64,000 bases of DNA, taken from contig VCAZ01000035.1 of the NCBI GenBank assembly GCA_005784505.1, forward strand, positions 1,999,501-2,063,500, read 5' to 3'. This document shows, one piece after another, positions 1-11,689 of the stretch (positions are counted from its first letter, which is position 1; the number at the start of each line of letters is the position of its first letter). This DNA is from Bagarius yarrelli. Taxonomy: Eukaryota; Chordata; Actinopteri; Siluriformes; Sisoridae. The notes under the pieces are model-generated. The model did not search any database and had not been told where the DNA came from. It saw only the letters and a list, made by a program, of their open reading frames with translations. A program made the translations under genes and the position numbers.

Positions 1-1300
1 TTATTGTTGTACAAACCTGAGCTGAAGTTTTGCTTTTTGAGTCTAAAGTTTTTGTTATTTTTGATTTTAGTGTGTTGTTTAATACAATTTAAACAAAATA
101 AATGATTCGTTTTGATACCCGTTTGTTCTGCTTCATATTTTAGCTGCTATCCAACTCTTTTTGACGCTCTTGGATTTCAGAAGGCAGCAGAAACCTTCAA
201 ACTGTGCCGCATTCCATGAATAAAATTACGGGCGGTAATTGAGTGATAAAAGCTGATTTGGACGGTGATTGGCTAAACGACTGTATTTATACATATGTCC
301 TGACAAGCCATCATTGTTGCTCATCAGGAGATTGTGTGTGTGTGTCATCTGTTTCAGCCAGGGTGTGTCGCTGGGATGGAAAAGCATGAGCACTGAAGCT
401 GAAAATAGCTCTGCAGCCGTTCCTCTGGACGCTGATTGCGTGATGCAGAGCGTTATGAGCTGCAGCGCTGGGTGTTTTTCCTCTGGCTGTCTCCTCTGAC
501 AGATACATTTACATCACCTCCATTCATCCACTGTACAATTCCTTCTGCCTCATCAATCATTCCGTTCCTAACACGGACTTTGCTTCGATTGAGAGTTTAA
601 GCCGTGAAGATCAATGTAGGTATTGACATGGTGCTTGTTTGCTTCATGCACTTTTTTACCGGAGGTCATTATATACTTGATAAGATGTTGAGGAAATCGG
701 ATATTGTGGCTTGCGTAAATATTCCCCCTCCATGGACTTTGCCACATTTTGCTGACTTGAAATAGGCATTTAATTACATATTTAAATATTAATACAGCTT
801 GTAAAAACTTTTAAAATTGCTTAAACATATCAAGACGAAAAAGATGAAAAATTTTCAAGCTTTTACGTGAAATTTGGTCAAGAATTTTGCAAAATATATA
901 TTTGTCCCTCCTGTTCAAAGGTTCAGACTAGTTTCTGTTATTAAACTCTATAAGTTAAGACTTGTTTTAAGTCTTTGTCAGTCGCAGGTTATTATAATAA
1001 AATAAAATATGGAAATGTTCAATACTTTAGCGAGACTCACATGACTGTGTAAGTATTTTTGTGCAAGCCAACATAATCGATTTTCTGAGTAATTTTCTCA
1101 GATTTCACAGCATTAAATTGCTTTTAAATTATAATAGTAATAAAACGACATAGTTTCTTCCAAAAGTTCTAGTTTTAAAATGATATTGTTATTTTGAATT
1201 TTACAGAATATCCCGAATCTAAAATTGTGTACATGAAACCACGTGTTTTAGGAGAGTAAAAAAAAAAGTTATATATTTTTTTTAACCATTCTCTTATTGT
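1..1300. other. AT-rich non-coding DNA downstream of gli2
   Basis: No gene, recognisable repeat family or RNA gene was seen. The first ~600 bases are somewhat more GC-balanced than the rest, with no strong coding frame. Confidence 0.6.
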
Positions 1301-1611
1301 CCTTCCTTCCTCCTTTCCTTTCTTCCTTCCCTCCCTTTCTTATTTCCTTCCTCCTTCCTTCCGTCCTTCCTTCCTCCCTCCTTTATTTCCTTCCTTCTTT
1401 CAGCCATTTATTCCTTCCTTTGTTCTTTCTCTCCCTCCCTCCTTCTTTCCTTCCTTTCTTCCCTCTTTCCTTCCTTCCTTTCCTTCTTCCTCTCTTCCTC
1501 CCTCCCTTCCTTTCTTTCTTTCTTTCTTCCTTTCTTTCTTTCTTTTTTTCTTTCTTTTTTCTTTCTTTCTTTCTTCCTTTCTTCCTCCCGCCTTCCTCCC
1601 TCCTTCCCTCC

Positions 1612-1679
<68 letters not shown>

Positions 1680-2010
1680 TATCCTCCCATCTTTCCTTTA
1701 TTTCCTTCCTTCCTATCCTTCCTATTCTTCCTTTCTTCCTTTCTTCCTTCCTTCCTTGCTTCCTTCCTTTTTTCCTTCTCTTCTTCTTTCTTTCTTTCTT
1801 TCTTTCTTTCTTTTTCTTTTTCTTTCTTTCTTTCTTTCTTTCTTCTATCCTCCCACCTTTCCTTTCTTTCTTTCCTTGCTTCCTTCCTTTCCTCCCTTTT
1901 TTCCTTCTCTTCTCCTATCATTCCTTCTTTTCTTTCCGTATTTTCCTTCCTTTCTTCATTCCTTCGTTTTGCCTCCCTCCCTTGCTTGTCTACCTATTTT
2001 TTTTCCTTTC
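1301..2010. repeat. long polypyrimidine (TTCC/TTTC)n tract
   Basis: About 710 bases on the plus strand are nearly all C and T, mixing TTCC, TTTC and TCCC units, with a pure (TTTC)n core at about 1613-1677 and only scattered purines. The long serine/phenylalanine/leucine frame across it is a by-product. Confidence 0.97.
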
Positions 2011-2159
2011 CTGTATGAATAATTAGGGCAGCTTGGTTTTTCCACATTATTATAGTGTTTTATTAATTCTAACCCTGAATCTCCTTTTTTTAGTTTTTGG
2101 CTCATTGAAAGTTGATCTGAAGCTGTGAGCTTTATAAACTTTCTTGGCCTAAATCTGTA

Positions 2160-2960
2160 AGTATGTCTCCCCAGGCGCCGATATTTATTTGTTTAATTTT
2201 TATGGCTGAAGCTCAGTGGTAATGCTGCAGGTATTAATGGGAGTCCAGTGCAGGTGTGTCGCTGTTCTCGCCTCTCATTACGGCCCAATCTCTCTCTCCG
2301 GTGGCCATGTCTCATCTCCGGCACCGCATTCTCATCAATATTCACCTCTTTTTGCCGAAAATTAATTTTATTAAAGGCTCTCGGTTCCCCTGGCCAGGCC
2401 TGACTGTTTAAGCATCTTTTTAGCGTATGATTAGCGTGCATTTCCCAAACCTGGCTAAGAGTGGCGGCTGGGTCGGGGAGGTCGAGCCAGTGAAAGAGAA
2501 CGACTTCATTGTGAGATGACTGCACCATAAATCATCAGGCCTTTCTATAAATCACAGCAGATGGCCGGGAACGGGCGCAGGCCCGTGGGAGTCCCGCAGG
2601 CCCAGGGCATGCTGGGTACACCGGACTGCGGCAGACGCCGGCTGTGTAGGAGGTCAGAATGTGCGCGGTGTTCCGTTTCGCCGCAGCAGAGGAAGGAAGA
2701 CATCGTGCTGAGAAAGTTGAGGCGCAGACCTGGAGGTCTGAGAGATCCACCTCTCCATCTTGGCCCGTGTTTTTACACATGCCCTAATCGGTCTGATTAG
2801 TATGCATGCTCTCAGCTCCCGTGGCCCATGTGAGGCCTGTCAGGCTGACATTAAAATGTCTCGTGTTGGGGGAACTGTGGGGGGCAAGCTGCCCGTCACA
2901 TCATCCATTTTGATTATAAAGATGTAATTGAGCTGAATGTGGGCTGTAATCCAGTCATAA
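2160..2960. promoter_or_regulatory. candidate conserved non-coding element(s)
   Basis: This GC-balanced block between AT-rich flanks is free of recognisable repeats. It has ATTA/TAAT-type homeobox cores and dense short palindromes but no open frame of protein character. Such blocks downstream of gli2 are plausible long-range enhancers. Only cross-species alignment can confirm it. Confidence 0.3.
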
Positions 2961-3814
2961 CGCAGCGCAGACTCACACACTGTCATTGACTCTGTTGGGT
3001 TTAATTCACTTCTTCAATCTTTGAACACTTTTTTGTTTGATATCATTTTGATGAGATGAACTCATACAGTGAACTTCTTCTTCAACTTTTCAGAACAAAA
3101 AGTTCTAAAGCCTGCAGTTTTAGTGTCTGAATATTTGAGATATTGGTCGATATTTAACTTTAGGTTTCTGTTTTTTTTTAAGCTACGCTAATAGTTTATA
3201 TCTAAAAACACAGACTTCTTGCTCGCATCTAAATTGTTTCAATGTAGACCTTTAGTACCTGTAATTACAGTCATAAACCTTTTCTTAAGGTCGTGTGTAT
3301 GACTTTGAATTGTTATAAATACATTCATCGAGTTATAATTCACCTATAAATCATTTTACAGGTTGTTAGAATTAATTTTGGAAATACCTTACACTATAAC
3401 TGAATAATTTATTTATAATTTATGATGTGTTATAACTCTTTTTTTATCTATTGTGGGCTTAAAAACAATCACAGCTTATTATGCACAGAATATAATGCAT
3501 TAAAAAATAAAATGTTTAGCTTTCATAATGCCTAATTAGGATGTGCTATAAAGTCTGGTACGTTCTCATTAAACTATTGGCTGCAGTGGGTATAAAAGTT
3601 TATCGATGGATTATGAATAATTTTATTATTAATTTTAAATCCAAACCGTGTTTATATTATCGTTTAATAGTCTTTGATTTTTAGCTTTAATGAATTGTTT
3701 GCAGATTTCTTAAATGCTGCAGTACTTTAAATATTCACTTTTTATTAAAACCAGCAACACAGAATGATTTTATTCTCGTGCTCAAAAGAACAATTTTGTG
3801 TTTCTCCTAAATTT

Positions 3815-3817
<3 letters not shown>
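2960..3817. other. AT-rich non-coding DNA
   Basis: Nothing recognisable apart from A/T-rich sequence. Confidence 0.6.

Positions 3818-3861
<44 letters not shown>
3818..3861. repeat. (GT)n microsatellite
   Basis: Uninterrupted GT dinucleotides. Confidence 0.97.
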
Positions 3862-3864
<3 letters not shown>

Positions 3865-4490
3865 CGCGGCCGATAATGACCTCTGACCGGTTGTAGCACT
3901 GAGATTTAAAACCAAGCGGTTTCTCGTGTCACTGTCCCAGTTTGTGTTGTGTTCATGTCTCACTGGACTAAATGTAATAATAAACCCAAGTCCTACTTTA
4001 TCTGCTGCTTTTAAGCCTCGCTTGGCGCTTAACCTTGTTTTTACAATCGCCCGTGAGGCATGTTAAGACAAACCTGGCTTAAAGAGGATTGGCTTACAGG
4101 TCAGTACTGTATGGATATACATTTCCTCAACACTTTATGAGCTTCATGCATCCACCTGTTTCTGGCATTTTAATCCTCATGACAGATTCGGTTCGTTCAG
4201 AAAAACTGAAGTGTGTGTGTTTCATCCAAATCTACTTTTTTTTATGGCATGTGTAAGCAACAAATGCCTTTTGACACTGGTTGTAAAAGTGTCTTGTAAA
4301 ATTGCTCCAAGTCACAGTTTGTCCTTAATTTTACTTTTATTTTACAGCAAAATAACGAATGGAATAAAAGCTGCAATAGGAAAAAATACATTTATTTATT
4401 AATTTATTTTTATATATAGAAGATTTCCAAACCGAAAATCATAATTAAATAAGGTGTAAAAGAATAAATAAATACATACAGACACACACA
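3862..4490. other. non-coding DNA, nothing recognised
   Basis: Moderately AT-rich with no repeat family or coding signal. Confidence 0.55.
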
Positions 4491-4493
4491 AAT

Positions 4494-4572
4494 ATCTATC
4501 TATCTATCTATCTATCATCTATCTATCTATCTATCTCTATCTGTCTATCTATCTATCGCTATCTATCTATCC

Positions 4573-4645
<73 letters not shown>

Positions 4646-4703
4646 ATCTATCTATCTATCTATCGTCTGTCTATCTATCTATCTATCTAACTATCTCTCT
4701 CTG
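4494..4703. repeat. (TATC)n microsatellite
   Basis: About 210 bases of TATC units with rare CTGT or CATC variants. Confidence 0.97.
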
Positions 4704-4714
4704 TATTGCAGAAA

Positions 4715-4771
4715 AATTGCAATTTTACAATGGATTGTATTATATAGCACTAATATATATATATATATATT

Positions 4772-4842
<71 letters not shown>

Positions 4843-4875
4843 GCTATATAATACAATCATTGTAAAATTGCAATT
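4715..4875. repeat. long hairpin: ~40-bp inverted arms around (TA)n
   Basis: The left arm 4715-4755 (starts AATTGCAATTTTACAATG) is matched by the reverse complement of 4837-4875 (ends TTGTAAAATTGCAATT) with only a one-base bulge and a small indel. Between them is about 80 bases of near-pure TA. The whole could form a cruciform or reflect a palindromic MITE. Confidence 0.93.
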
Positions 4876-4898
4876 ATATAATACAATATAGAATTTAG

Positions 4899-4900
<2 letters not shown>

Positions 4901-4960
<60 letters not shown>

Positions 4961-4968
4961 GTGTGTGA
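4901..4968. repeat. (GT)n microsatellite
   Basis: GT dinucleotides, followed by GTGA-rich degenerate sequence to about 5165, including a second pure (GT)n at about 5138-5164. Confidence 0.95.
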
Positions 4969-5135
4969 AAGAGTAAGAGCGTGTGAGATCATGTGTGTGT
5001 GAAGAGAAAGAGATTTTGTGTTTGTGAGTGTGTTAGTTAGTGAGTGAGTGTTACAGCAAGAGTGTGTGTTTGTAAGAGAAAGAGAGGTTTGTTTAAGACC
5101 AAAGGATCGTATTTGTGAGTGTAATTGTGTACGTG

Positions 5136-5167
<32 letters not shown>

Positions 5168-5169
5168 TA

Positions 5170-6310
5170 TATAATCTTTGACACAAATTTTAAGTAACTG
5201 CCATTTCCCAGTTTTAAATTCCCTCTAAATGGTTATAAATGTGCTTAAAAGACTGTTTACCACTAAATTAATTAGCAAAAGAAGTCCAGATGCTCGAACC
5301 GGCTTCATTTCAAGCTTCTCCACTAGAGGGTGTATCACTGTTGATTATTTAATAGTGCGTTGAGGTTCCCTGGTGCAGATGTGGAGCAGGAGTAATCAGA
5401 GCCTGCTTCAATCCTACAGACCTGCATTATATATAAAAAACCCAGCGCTGCTCAGTACTCGATTCTGATTGGTCAGTGATTAGTTGCAGCAGTGATATTT
5501 ATATTATTGAGTTCCATTAATACAAACTTATACAGGGTTCTATAGGCTGGACGCAGAGTATTAACTGATTCCAAACCCTTGGAGTTATTATTATTTTAAA
5601 TATATTATTATAATAATTAAATATATATATGAAATATATTATTATTATTATTATGTAATTTATTTCACATTTTCGATGTCAGCATAAATCAGGTTTATAT
5701 ATAGCACATGATATACAGAAATACACACATTATATAAAAAGCATAAAAATTGCATTTAAATAAAATAAAATGAAATAAAATTGAAGTGATTAAGCATTAA
5801 TTAAAACAAGCGGGTGACTTTAAAACATGGGAAATTGTTCTTTTCTGATTTCTCGGTAACAAGCAAAACTGTGCTGATGTTTTTTTGGGGTGATTTTGGT
5901 ATAGCGAGAAAGACAGACTGGTGATGAGTTTTTTTTAGAACTGCTTTTGTATATAAGAGACAGGAAGTACAACGTGTCCTTCTGTAGGAAATAAAAGCGC
6001 CTTTAATCTGGCAAATGACTGTGGTTCAAAAAAAAAAAAGCAATAAATAACAATCATAAAAAATAAAAAGCACAAATATTTATCAAATATCTTAAATATG
6101 AAAATACAAACCTAAAAAAAAAGCTAATTGTGGCATCACAGCTATATTTTATTAGTTTTTATTAAAAGTAAGAAGTGATTCTGCTCCTGGTGTGGACTTT
6201 CTGCCTTTCTTTATTAAAAGTTAGAAGTGATTCTACCCAATGTTGACTTTCTGCCATTTCCAACATTCTGGATTTTACCCCTAGAACTGAATTCTGTCTT
6301 CCTTTTGTTG
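5170..6310. other. AT-rich non-coding DNA
   Basis: No gene or repeat family was recognised. A short near-duplicate occurs around 6155-6255, where TTATTAAAAGT, AGAAGTGATTCT and GACTTTCTGCC recur. Confidence 0.55.
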
Positions 6311-6790
6311 ATTTATTAAAAAGCTGGAAACTGGTTTGCAGTTGAACACCGAGCTGCTCTGTGTGTCTCCTGCACCACTGCATGTTTTGTCTGTAGCGAG
6401 TGTGAGCAGCCCGGTGTGATTGTGTTATTATTTAACAGCTGGGTGAAACATGGCTTCCTCTGTGCTGCTGAATTTATGATAGTGTCTGAACCGGAGGCCC
6501 ACTGGCCCCTCTGATCTGCTTTTAGTCCGGTGACCTTTGACCTCCGGATCATTAGGGACAGACTCGGACCGGCTGCGAGCGCATGCTGTTAATCAAGCCA
6601 CGCAGTTAATGCAGCCGAGGTTTCCAGGCCAAAGCCCGCTCACATCTGGATGAAATTGGCACCTCTGGTAATTACGTGTGATTTCTTCTTTTGTTTATTA
6701 TTGTTTGTTTTGCCATCCATAAACATCGTTTAATGCTCAAAGCTTGTAAATCGCCAGGGGATGTGACTGTGAACCCCTTTTATGTTTAAC
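6310..6790. promoter_or_regulatory. candidate conserved non-coding element with perfect DR1 nuclear-receptor site
   Basis: This is a GC-balanced, repeat-free block. At 6531-6543 the plus strand reads TGACCTTTGACCT, the exact complement of AGGTCA-A-AGGTCA, the DR1 consensus bound by HNF4, COUP-TF or RXR heterodimers. AATTAC/GTAATTA-type homeobox cores follow near 6670. Function is inferred. Confidence 0.35.
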
Positions 6791-7790
6791 AGGAAATAGA
6801 AATAGTTAAAATTGTTTCAATTCTCTGGTTATTTATTTATATTTAGCCAATAATATTATTAAAAATGCTCGAAAATACACAGAATTTTACCATTTTTGGT
6901 TTAAAGATAAAAATGTTAAATATTAAAACTTGCTAGATTTTTAGTGGTGTCTCTGCAGAACGCTTTATCAGAAACCTTTCAGAAATTAAAACCGTTCTTT
7001 ACTATTCAAAAAAATCCTTAAAAATAGTTTTACTAGGTTATTATTATTTCTATTATAAGACACAACACTTTACTGTCAATGTAGAAAATACAGTTAAAAA
7101 TAATCAGTCAAATCTCAGAAAGCAACAAGACAAATTACACAGAATCCTGATCACTGGACAAGAAATAAAACAATTCAAATATCAATAAATTAATAATAAA
7201 TAAAGAGCTCATTAATAAATATACAGAAAATATAGGTATAAATATTTTGGTTTAATTCCGAAAATGTAGATTCAGATGTACAGATCATATTTTACGCATT
7301 GATATTAAACCATAATTAAATAATTAATTAAAAACAACAACAACAACAACAACAACAACAAATTACTAATTACACATAAAACGATAAAAGTGACATGAGT
7401 AAACTGTAGTGTGTGTTTTTCCTAGAGAATATAAGACGACAACGGTGTTATAATAATTGAATAATCATATAGGATAAAAACAAAATAATAATTTAGTCAC
7501 ATGACCTCAGCGAGCTCAGTGATTGGCCAGGATTAAAGTTAATTCTTCTGCAGCGTGTTAAGTTCTTCCGATGTTTCTAACGGTCTAAACAAAATGTATT
7601 ATATAGATTAGATTTTATGAATTATATTAGCATTAGATTAGATATTTAAATTAGTATAAGTATTGTTTTTAAACTTTACTTTTCTATTAATTTGATTATG
7701 ATTTAACTCAGTGTGCACAGTTACGAACAGTTTGTTTAAGATTATGGGGTCTCCAGTGAAGGTGATTTGTAGCAGGACATTTTTTCTAGG
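6790..7790. other. AT-rich non-coding DNA
   Basis: This holds a short (AAC)n tract at about 7333-7362 and nothing else recognisable. Confidence 0.55.
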
Positions 7791-7794
7791 TTGG

Positions 7795-8245
7795 AATACA
7801 AAGGAGTTTTATTCTTATAGTTTTTCTTATTTTATTCTTATAATTTATTCTTATAATTTTTTATTTTTCTTATAATTTTTCTTATTCTTATAGTTTTATT
7901 TTATTTCTTATTGTTCTTATAGTTTATTCTTATAATTTATTCTTATTTATTCTATAATTTATTCTTATTTCTGTTATTCTTATTTTATTCTTATAGTTTA
8001 TTCTTATAATTTATTCTTAGAGTTTTTTCTTATAATTTATTCTTCTATAGTTTATTCTTATAATTTATTCTTATAATCTTATAATTCTTATTCTTATTCT
8101 TATAATTTATTCTTATAATGTTTATTTTATCTTATAGTTTATTCTTATAATTTATTCTTATAATTTATTCTTATATTCTTATTTATTATATCTTATAATT
8201 TATTCTTAAAGTTTTCTTATTTTATTCTTATAATTTATTCCTATT
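7795..8245. repeat. AT-rich degenerate minisatellite (TTTATTCTTATAA units)
   Basis: About 450 bases built from irregularly spaced copies of a ~13-bp unit TTTATTCTTATAA and shortened TTATTCTTATAG variants. Copy borders drift, so it looks like an old decayed tandem array. Confidence 0.9.
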
Positions 8246-8831
8246 GTCATGTCATGTTACAAGACAAAAAAGAGAATTTAGGCTAGTAGAGACAAACATT
8301 AGCATCTTCTATTAGTCATTAATACATAAATATAATCAGATTTATTTTTAAACATTAAGTGTACCGATACACGGATGTACAACAAAAATTTGTTACAAAA
8401 TAACTTTAATAATTAACACAACACATTCTTTTTTTTTTTTTTTTTCGTTAATTCGACTGCCATCCTAAACTCTCGTCTGGTGGCCCCAACCAAAATTCCT
8501 CACCATAGCAATTTACCACTTACTATCATTTAATAATTATTATAACAATTTACAAATTTAACTACCTAATTATTTTAACCATCATCACCATCATCGTCAT
8601 CACCACTTTGTTTTTATGGTTTTTATTGTTTCTGTGAGCTGCTTAAGCGTTTTATTACCTGACTGACATGAAAGAGAGACAGCGAAAAAAAGAGATTATC
8701 AAAGTGCAATGAGAGGAGAATGGAAACAGGCTGTACGGCACGATGCGGCGTACATCAGGGATTGTGTGCGTTCGTGTATTCCTCTGGTAGATCACACTTA
8801 AAAGAGAAGCAGCCCCATTAGCCTCTCTGTC

Positions 8832-8834
<3 letters not shown>
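8246..8834. other. non-coding DNA
   Basis: AT-rich to 8630, then more balanced sequence leading into the CT tract. No gene was recognised. Confidence 0.5.

Positions 8835-8874
<40 letters not shown>
8835..8874. repeat. (CT)n microsatellite
   Basis: Pure CT dinucleotides. Confidence 0.95.
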
Positions 8875-8876
<2 letters not shown>

Positions 8877-8879
8877 CTC

Positions 8880-9720
8880 TTTCTTTCTCTTGTCTTTTAC
8901 TCACTCTGTTTCCGTCCAGCTGGCTCGGCACCAGGGCCTCCTCTCCCTAGCGAGAGCCCTTCAAACGCTCGCTTAGAAAAGGACAACCGAGGCAAATGTT
9001 TCCGAGTCTTTGGCTGGTTAATGAACACTGGGCCTACGGGAAGAGAACACGTGAGCGTGAGACAGACATGAAACAGGCCGCGTATGTGGTGCAGGATCTC
9101 TTGTGCTCTTTAATCGTGATGCTGTTGAATTATTTGTATTGTCTGCCCTTCTCGGACTTGGGATGTTGTGTACATAGTGGAGATTTGTAAGCCTGAGATG
9201 TCTGTAGTTAAATATGAAAAGTTTACAGGATGACTGCATGCTGTTATTACGCACAGTCCTATGATTACGGGCCTCTGTTGCACCTTGTCAAACAGCTTTA
9301 AATAAAAGGATTAAATGTGGCCTGTGTGTGAGCGTGTGTGTGTGTGTGTGGGGATGACAGAATTATTACAGAAAGTCCATGACCGAGTGAAAGAACAAAG
9401 AGAAGAACCTTCTGAAAGTTAAGGACAACACAGAAATGGAAATATCGTCTTCAGCCACACTGCCGAGACGTCTCCCCCCTCTGACATTAATGCAAATTAG
9501 GGTCTGATAATTTAATAACTCCGCCAGCTTGATCTGTCCTTTTTATTACAATTATCATCGGCTAGGGGCTTGTGTTCCATCACCACAAAATAAACATCAT
9601 CTATCATCCTTGCCTATGATTAGCCAGTGACAGGCCTCGCAAGCCGCTCTGCATATCTGAGGCTGAAATCTGCCCGGACGTGCAAAACTCTGTCCTGAAC
9701 ACCAACAGATATTACTGATG
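8880..9720. promoter_or_regulatory. candidate conserved non-coding block with POU octamer
   Basis: This is balanced composition with no known repeats, except a short (GT)n at about 9331-9350. At 9490-9497 there is a perfect ATGCAAAT octamer followed by TAG and GATAATTTAATAAC, a dense POU/homeobox arrangement typical of developmental enhancers. The best part is 9430-9700. Confidence 0.35.
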
Positions 9721-9819
9721 ATACTGTCTCCGTATCATGTGACTTTATTAGTAAGGCTTAGAGACAGTTTTCTGTGCTACATCGTGGTACAGTGTCGGTT
9801 AAACATACTTACATGTGAC

Positions 9820-9930
<111 letters not shown>

Positions 9931-10189
9931 CTTCTGTCTACAGTATCTATCCATCCATCTGACCAGTCATCTATCCATCCATTGTAGAGTGCGCCAATAT
10001 ATTTACATCTGCTATTCGACAGACCAGGCACCCTCAACCAGAGCGAAATCCTCTCCATCCCATAATCTAGTGGAAAGTTTCAAAAGTATCACAGAAGTTA
10101 AAGTAAAAAAAAAAAAAATCAGAAATAGGATGTTTAAAAAAAAACAGATGTGACTAAACAAACTTGAAATACCAGAGATGTGTGCACAG

Positions 10190-10945
10190 ACACAGGGTGG
10201 GCAGACAGACATTCCAGGTGGGCAATATTTGGGGGTGGGGTTGAGGAGATAGATACTCTGTAAAATTCAGGTAATTAAATGGCAAAATAGCAAAAATATT
10301 GTTGTAGTAATATTATTACGTGGGTTTGGTAAAGAAGACATGTTATATTAAGTCAGTATAAGCACAAATATGTTTTCAAAAAAAGTTAAACGAAGGGTTA
10401 TTTTCAACGTTCAGAATAACTAATGACCGGACTAATAAACACATAATAAGGCAATATTATAATTTGGAAAAAGTTAAAGTGAAGTTTGGGCCAAATAAAA
10501 ATGAAATATTCAGGTTATATATTGGGGGCAGCATGGTGGCTTAGTGGTTAGCACTGTTGCCTCACAGCAAGAAACCCTGGGTTCAATCCTCAGACAGGGG
10601 CATTTCTGTGTGGTGTTTGCATGTTTACCCCATAATATTTAGTAGTAATATTTGAAGAGAGAAATTGAGTAAACATTAAAAAAAATCTGTGGAACCAGTT
10701 GATTTGTAGATAGGTGTAGAGATGGATGGATGGATGGATGGGTGGATGGCTTGATAGATAGGTATAGAGATAGATAGATAGATAGGTGTAGAGATGGATG
10801 GATGGATGGGTGGATGGATGGCTTGATAGATAAATAGAAATCCTACAAAAGAAAATTATTTGTTTTTATTAAATTTTGATTGGGTGGGCAAGACAGATGT
10901 TTGGGTGGGCTCAGCCCACCCCTGCCCATTCCTAGAGCTGGCCCT
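10190..10945. mobile_element. possible DNA-transposon-type repeat with SINE head inside
   Basis: GGTGGGC-rich segments flank this span. Its right side reads, on the minus strand, CAGGGCCAGCTCTAG followed by GGGCAGGGGTGGGC, resembling a hAT-type end. The left border is not defined. A 19-base palindrome lies at 10903-10921, and (GGAT)/(GATA) repeats at 10720-10830. Confidence 0.35.
10524..10632 (+). mobile_element. tRNA-derived SINE, head fragment (family B)
   Basis: GGCAGCATGGTGGCTTAGTG and CTGGGTTCAATCCT are the A and B boxes of a Pol III promoter. Only the tRNA-like head remains. Confidence 0.85.
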
Positions 10946-11427
10946 GACAGACATTATGAGTGCCAGGGACTCAGGTGGAAAAAAGGCTACTTCTCATATT
11001 TATTTTCATTTTTTTAAACAAAGCGTTGAATATAAAAGCAAAAAACTGACTTATTTACCAGTTAATTAAAATTTTCTAACACTCAATTAACTGTTTCATT
11101 ATTTTAACCGATGTTACAAAATCGTCCGTTCACATTATTACACGGTATCTTATGAGTTATGAATGTTAGCAAGACACATGAACTTTATTTGCCTTTTGTA
11201 TAGTCTAAATCTGTTGTTCATCTCCTCTCCACCTTCACACCAAGACAAACACAACTGGAAGGGGAGGAAGGGCTTGAAGGGATCTCCGGCTCTACGTCTG
11301 TATGTGTGTTACACCGCTGTGCTGGGCGGCTGTACGGAGATGCGGACGGGAACTCTCAACATGTCCTGGTCTGACCTGATATTTTGATTTTTTTATTTCT
11401 TTGACAAGTAAAGCTGCGCACAAACAG

Positions 11428-11430
<3 letters not shown>
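10946..11430. other. non-coding DNA
   Basis: AT-rich, with nothing recognised apart from the (CA)n that follows at 11431-11463. Confidence 0.5.

Positions 11431-11463
<33 letters not shown>
11431..11463. repeat. (CA)n microsatellite
   Basis: CA dinucleotides. Confidence 0.95.
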
Positions 11464-11466
<3 letters not shown>

Positions 11467-11689
11467 CACATATACAGTATACATGTATTCAAAAAACTAC
11501 CCAGCCCTTTCTCTGGAGGACAAAAAGAAGCAGATGATCGAGTCTATTGGCTGCACATGGCTGAGAAATACTATAAGTCTAAAAAACTCTGTCGGACGTA
11601 CTTCACTTTAGCAAGAAAAGATAAATTAAAGGAAGCGGTAGATCTTTGTTGGTTTGAAAACAGCCAGTGACTCGTCTGTCTGCCGGTCT

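Noticed and set aside
1297..2022. A 241-codon open frame on the plus strand
   Set aside because: It is a translation of the polypyrimidine tract (S, F, L, P only) with no protein family character.
4750..4992. Open frame rich in Y/I and T/H
   Set aside because: It reads (TA)n and (GT)n repeats.
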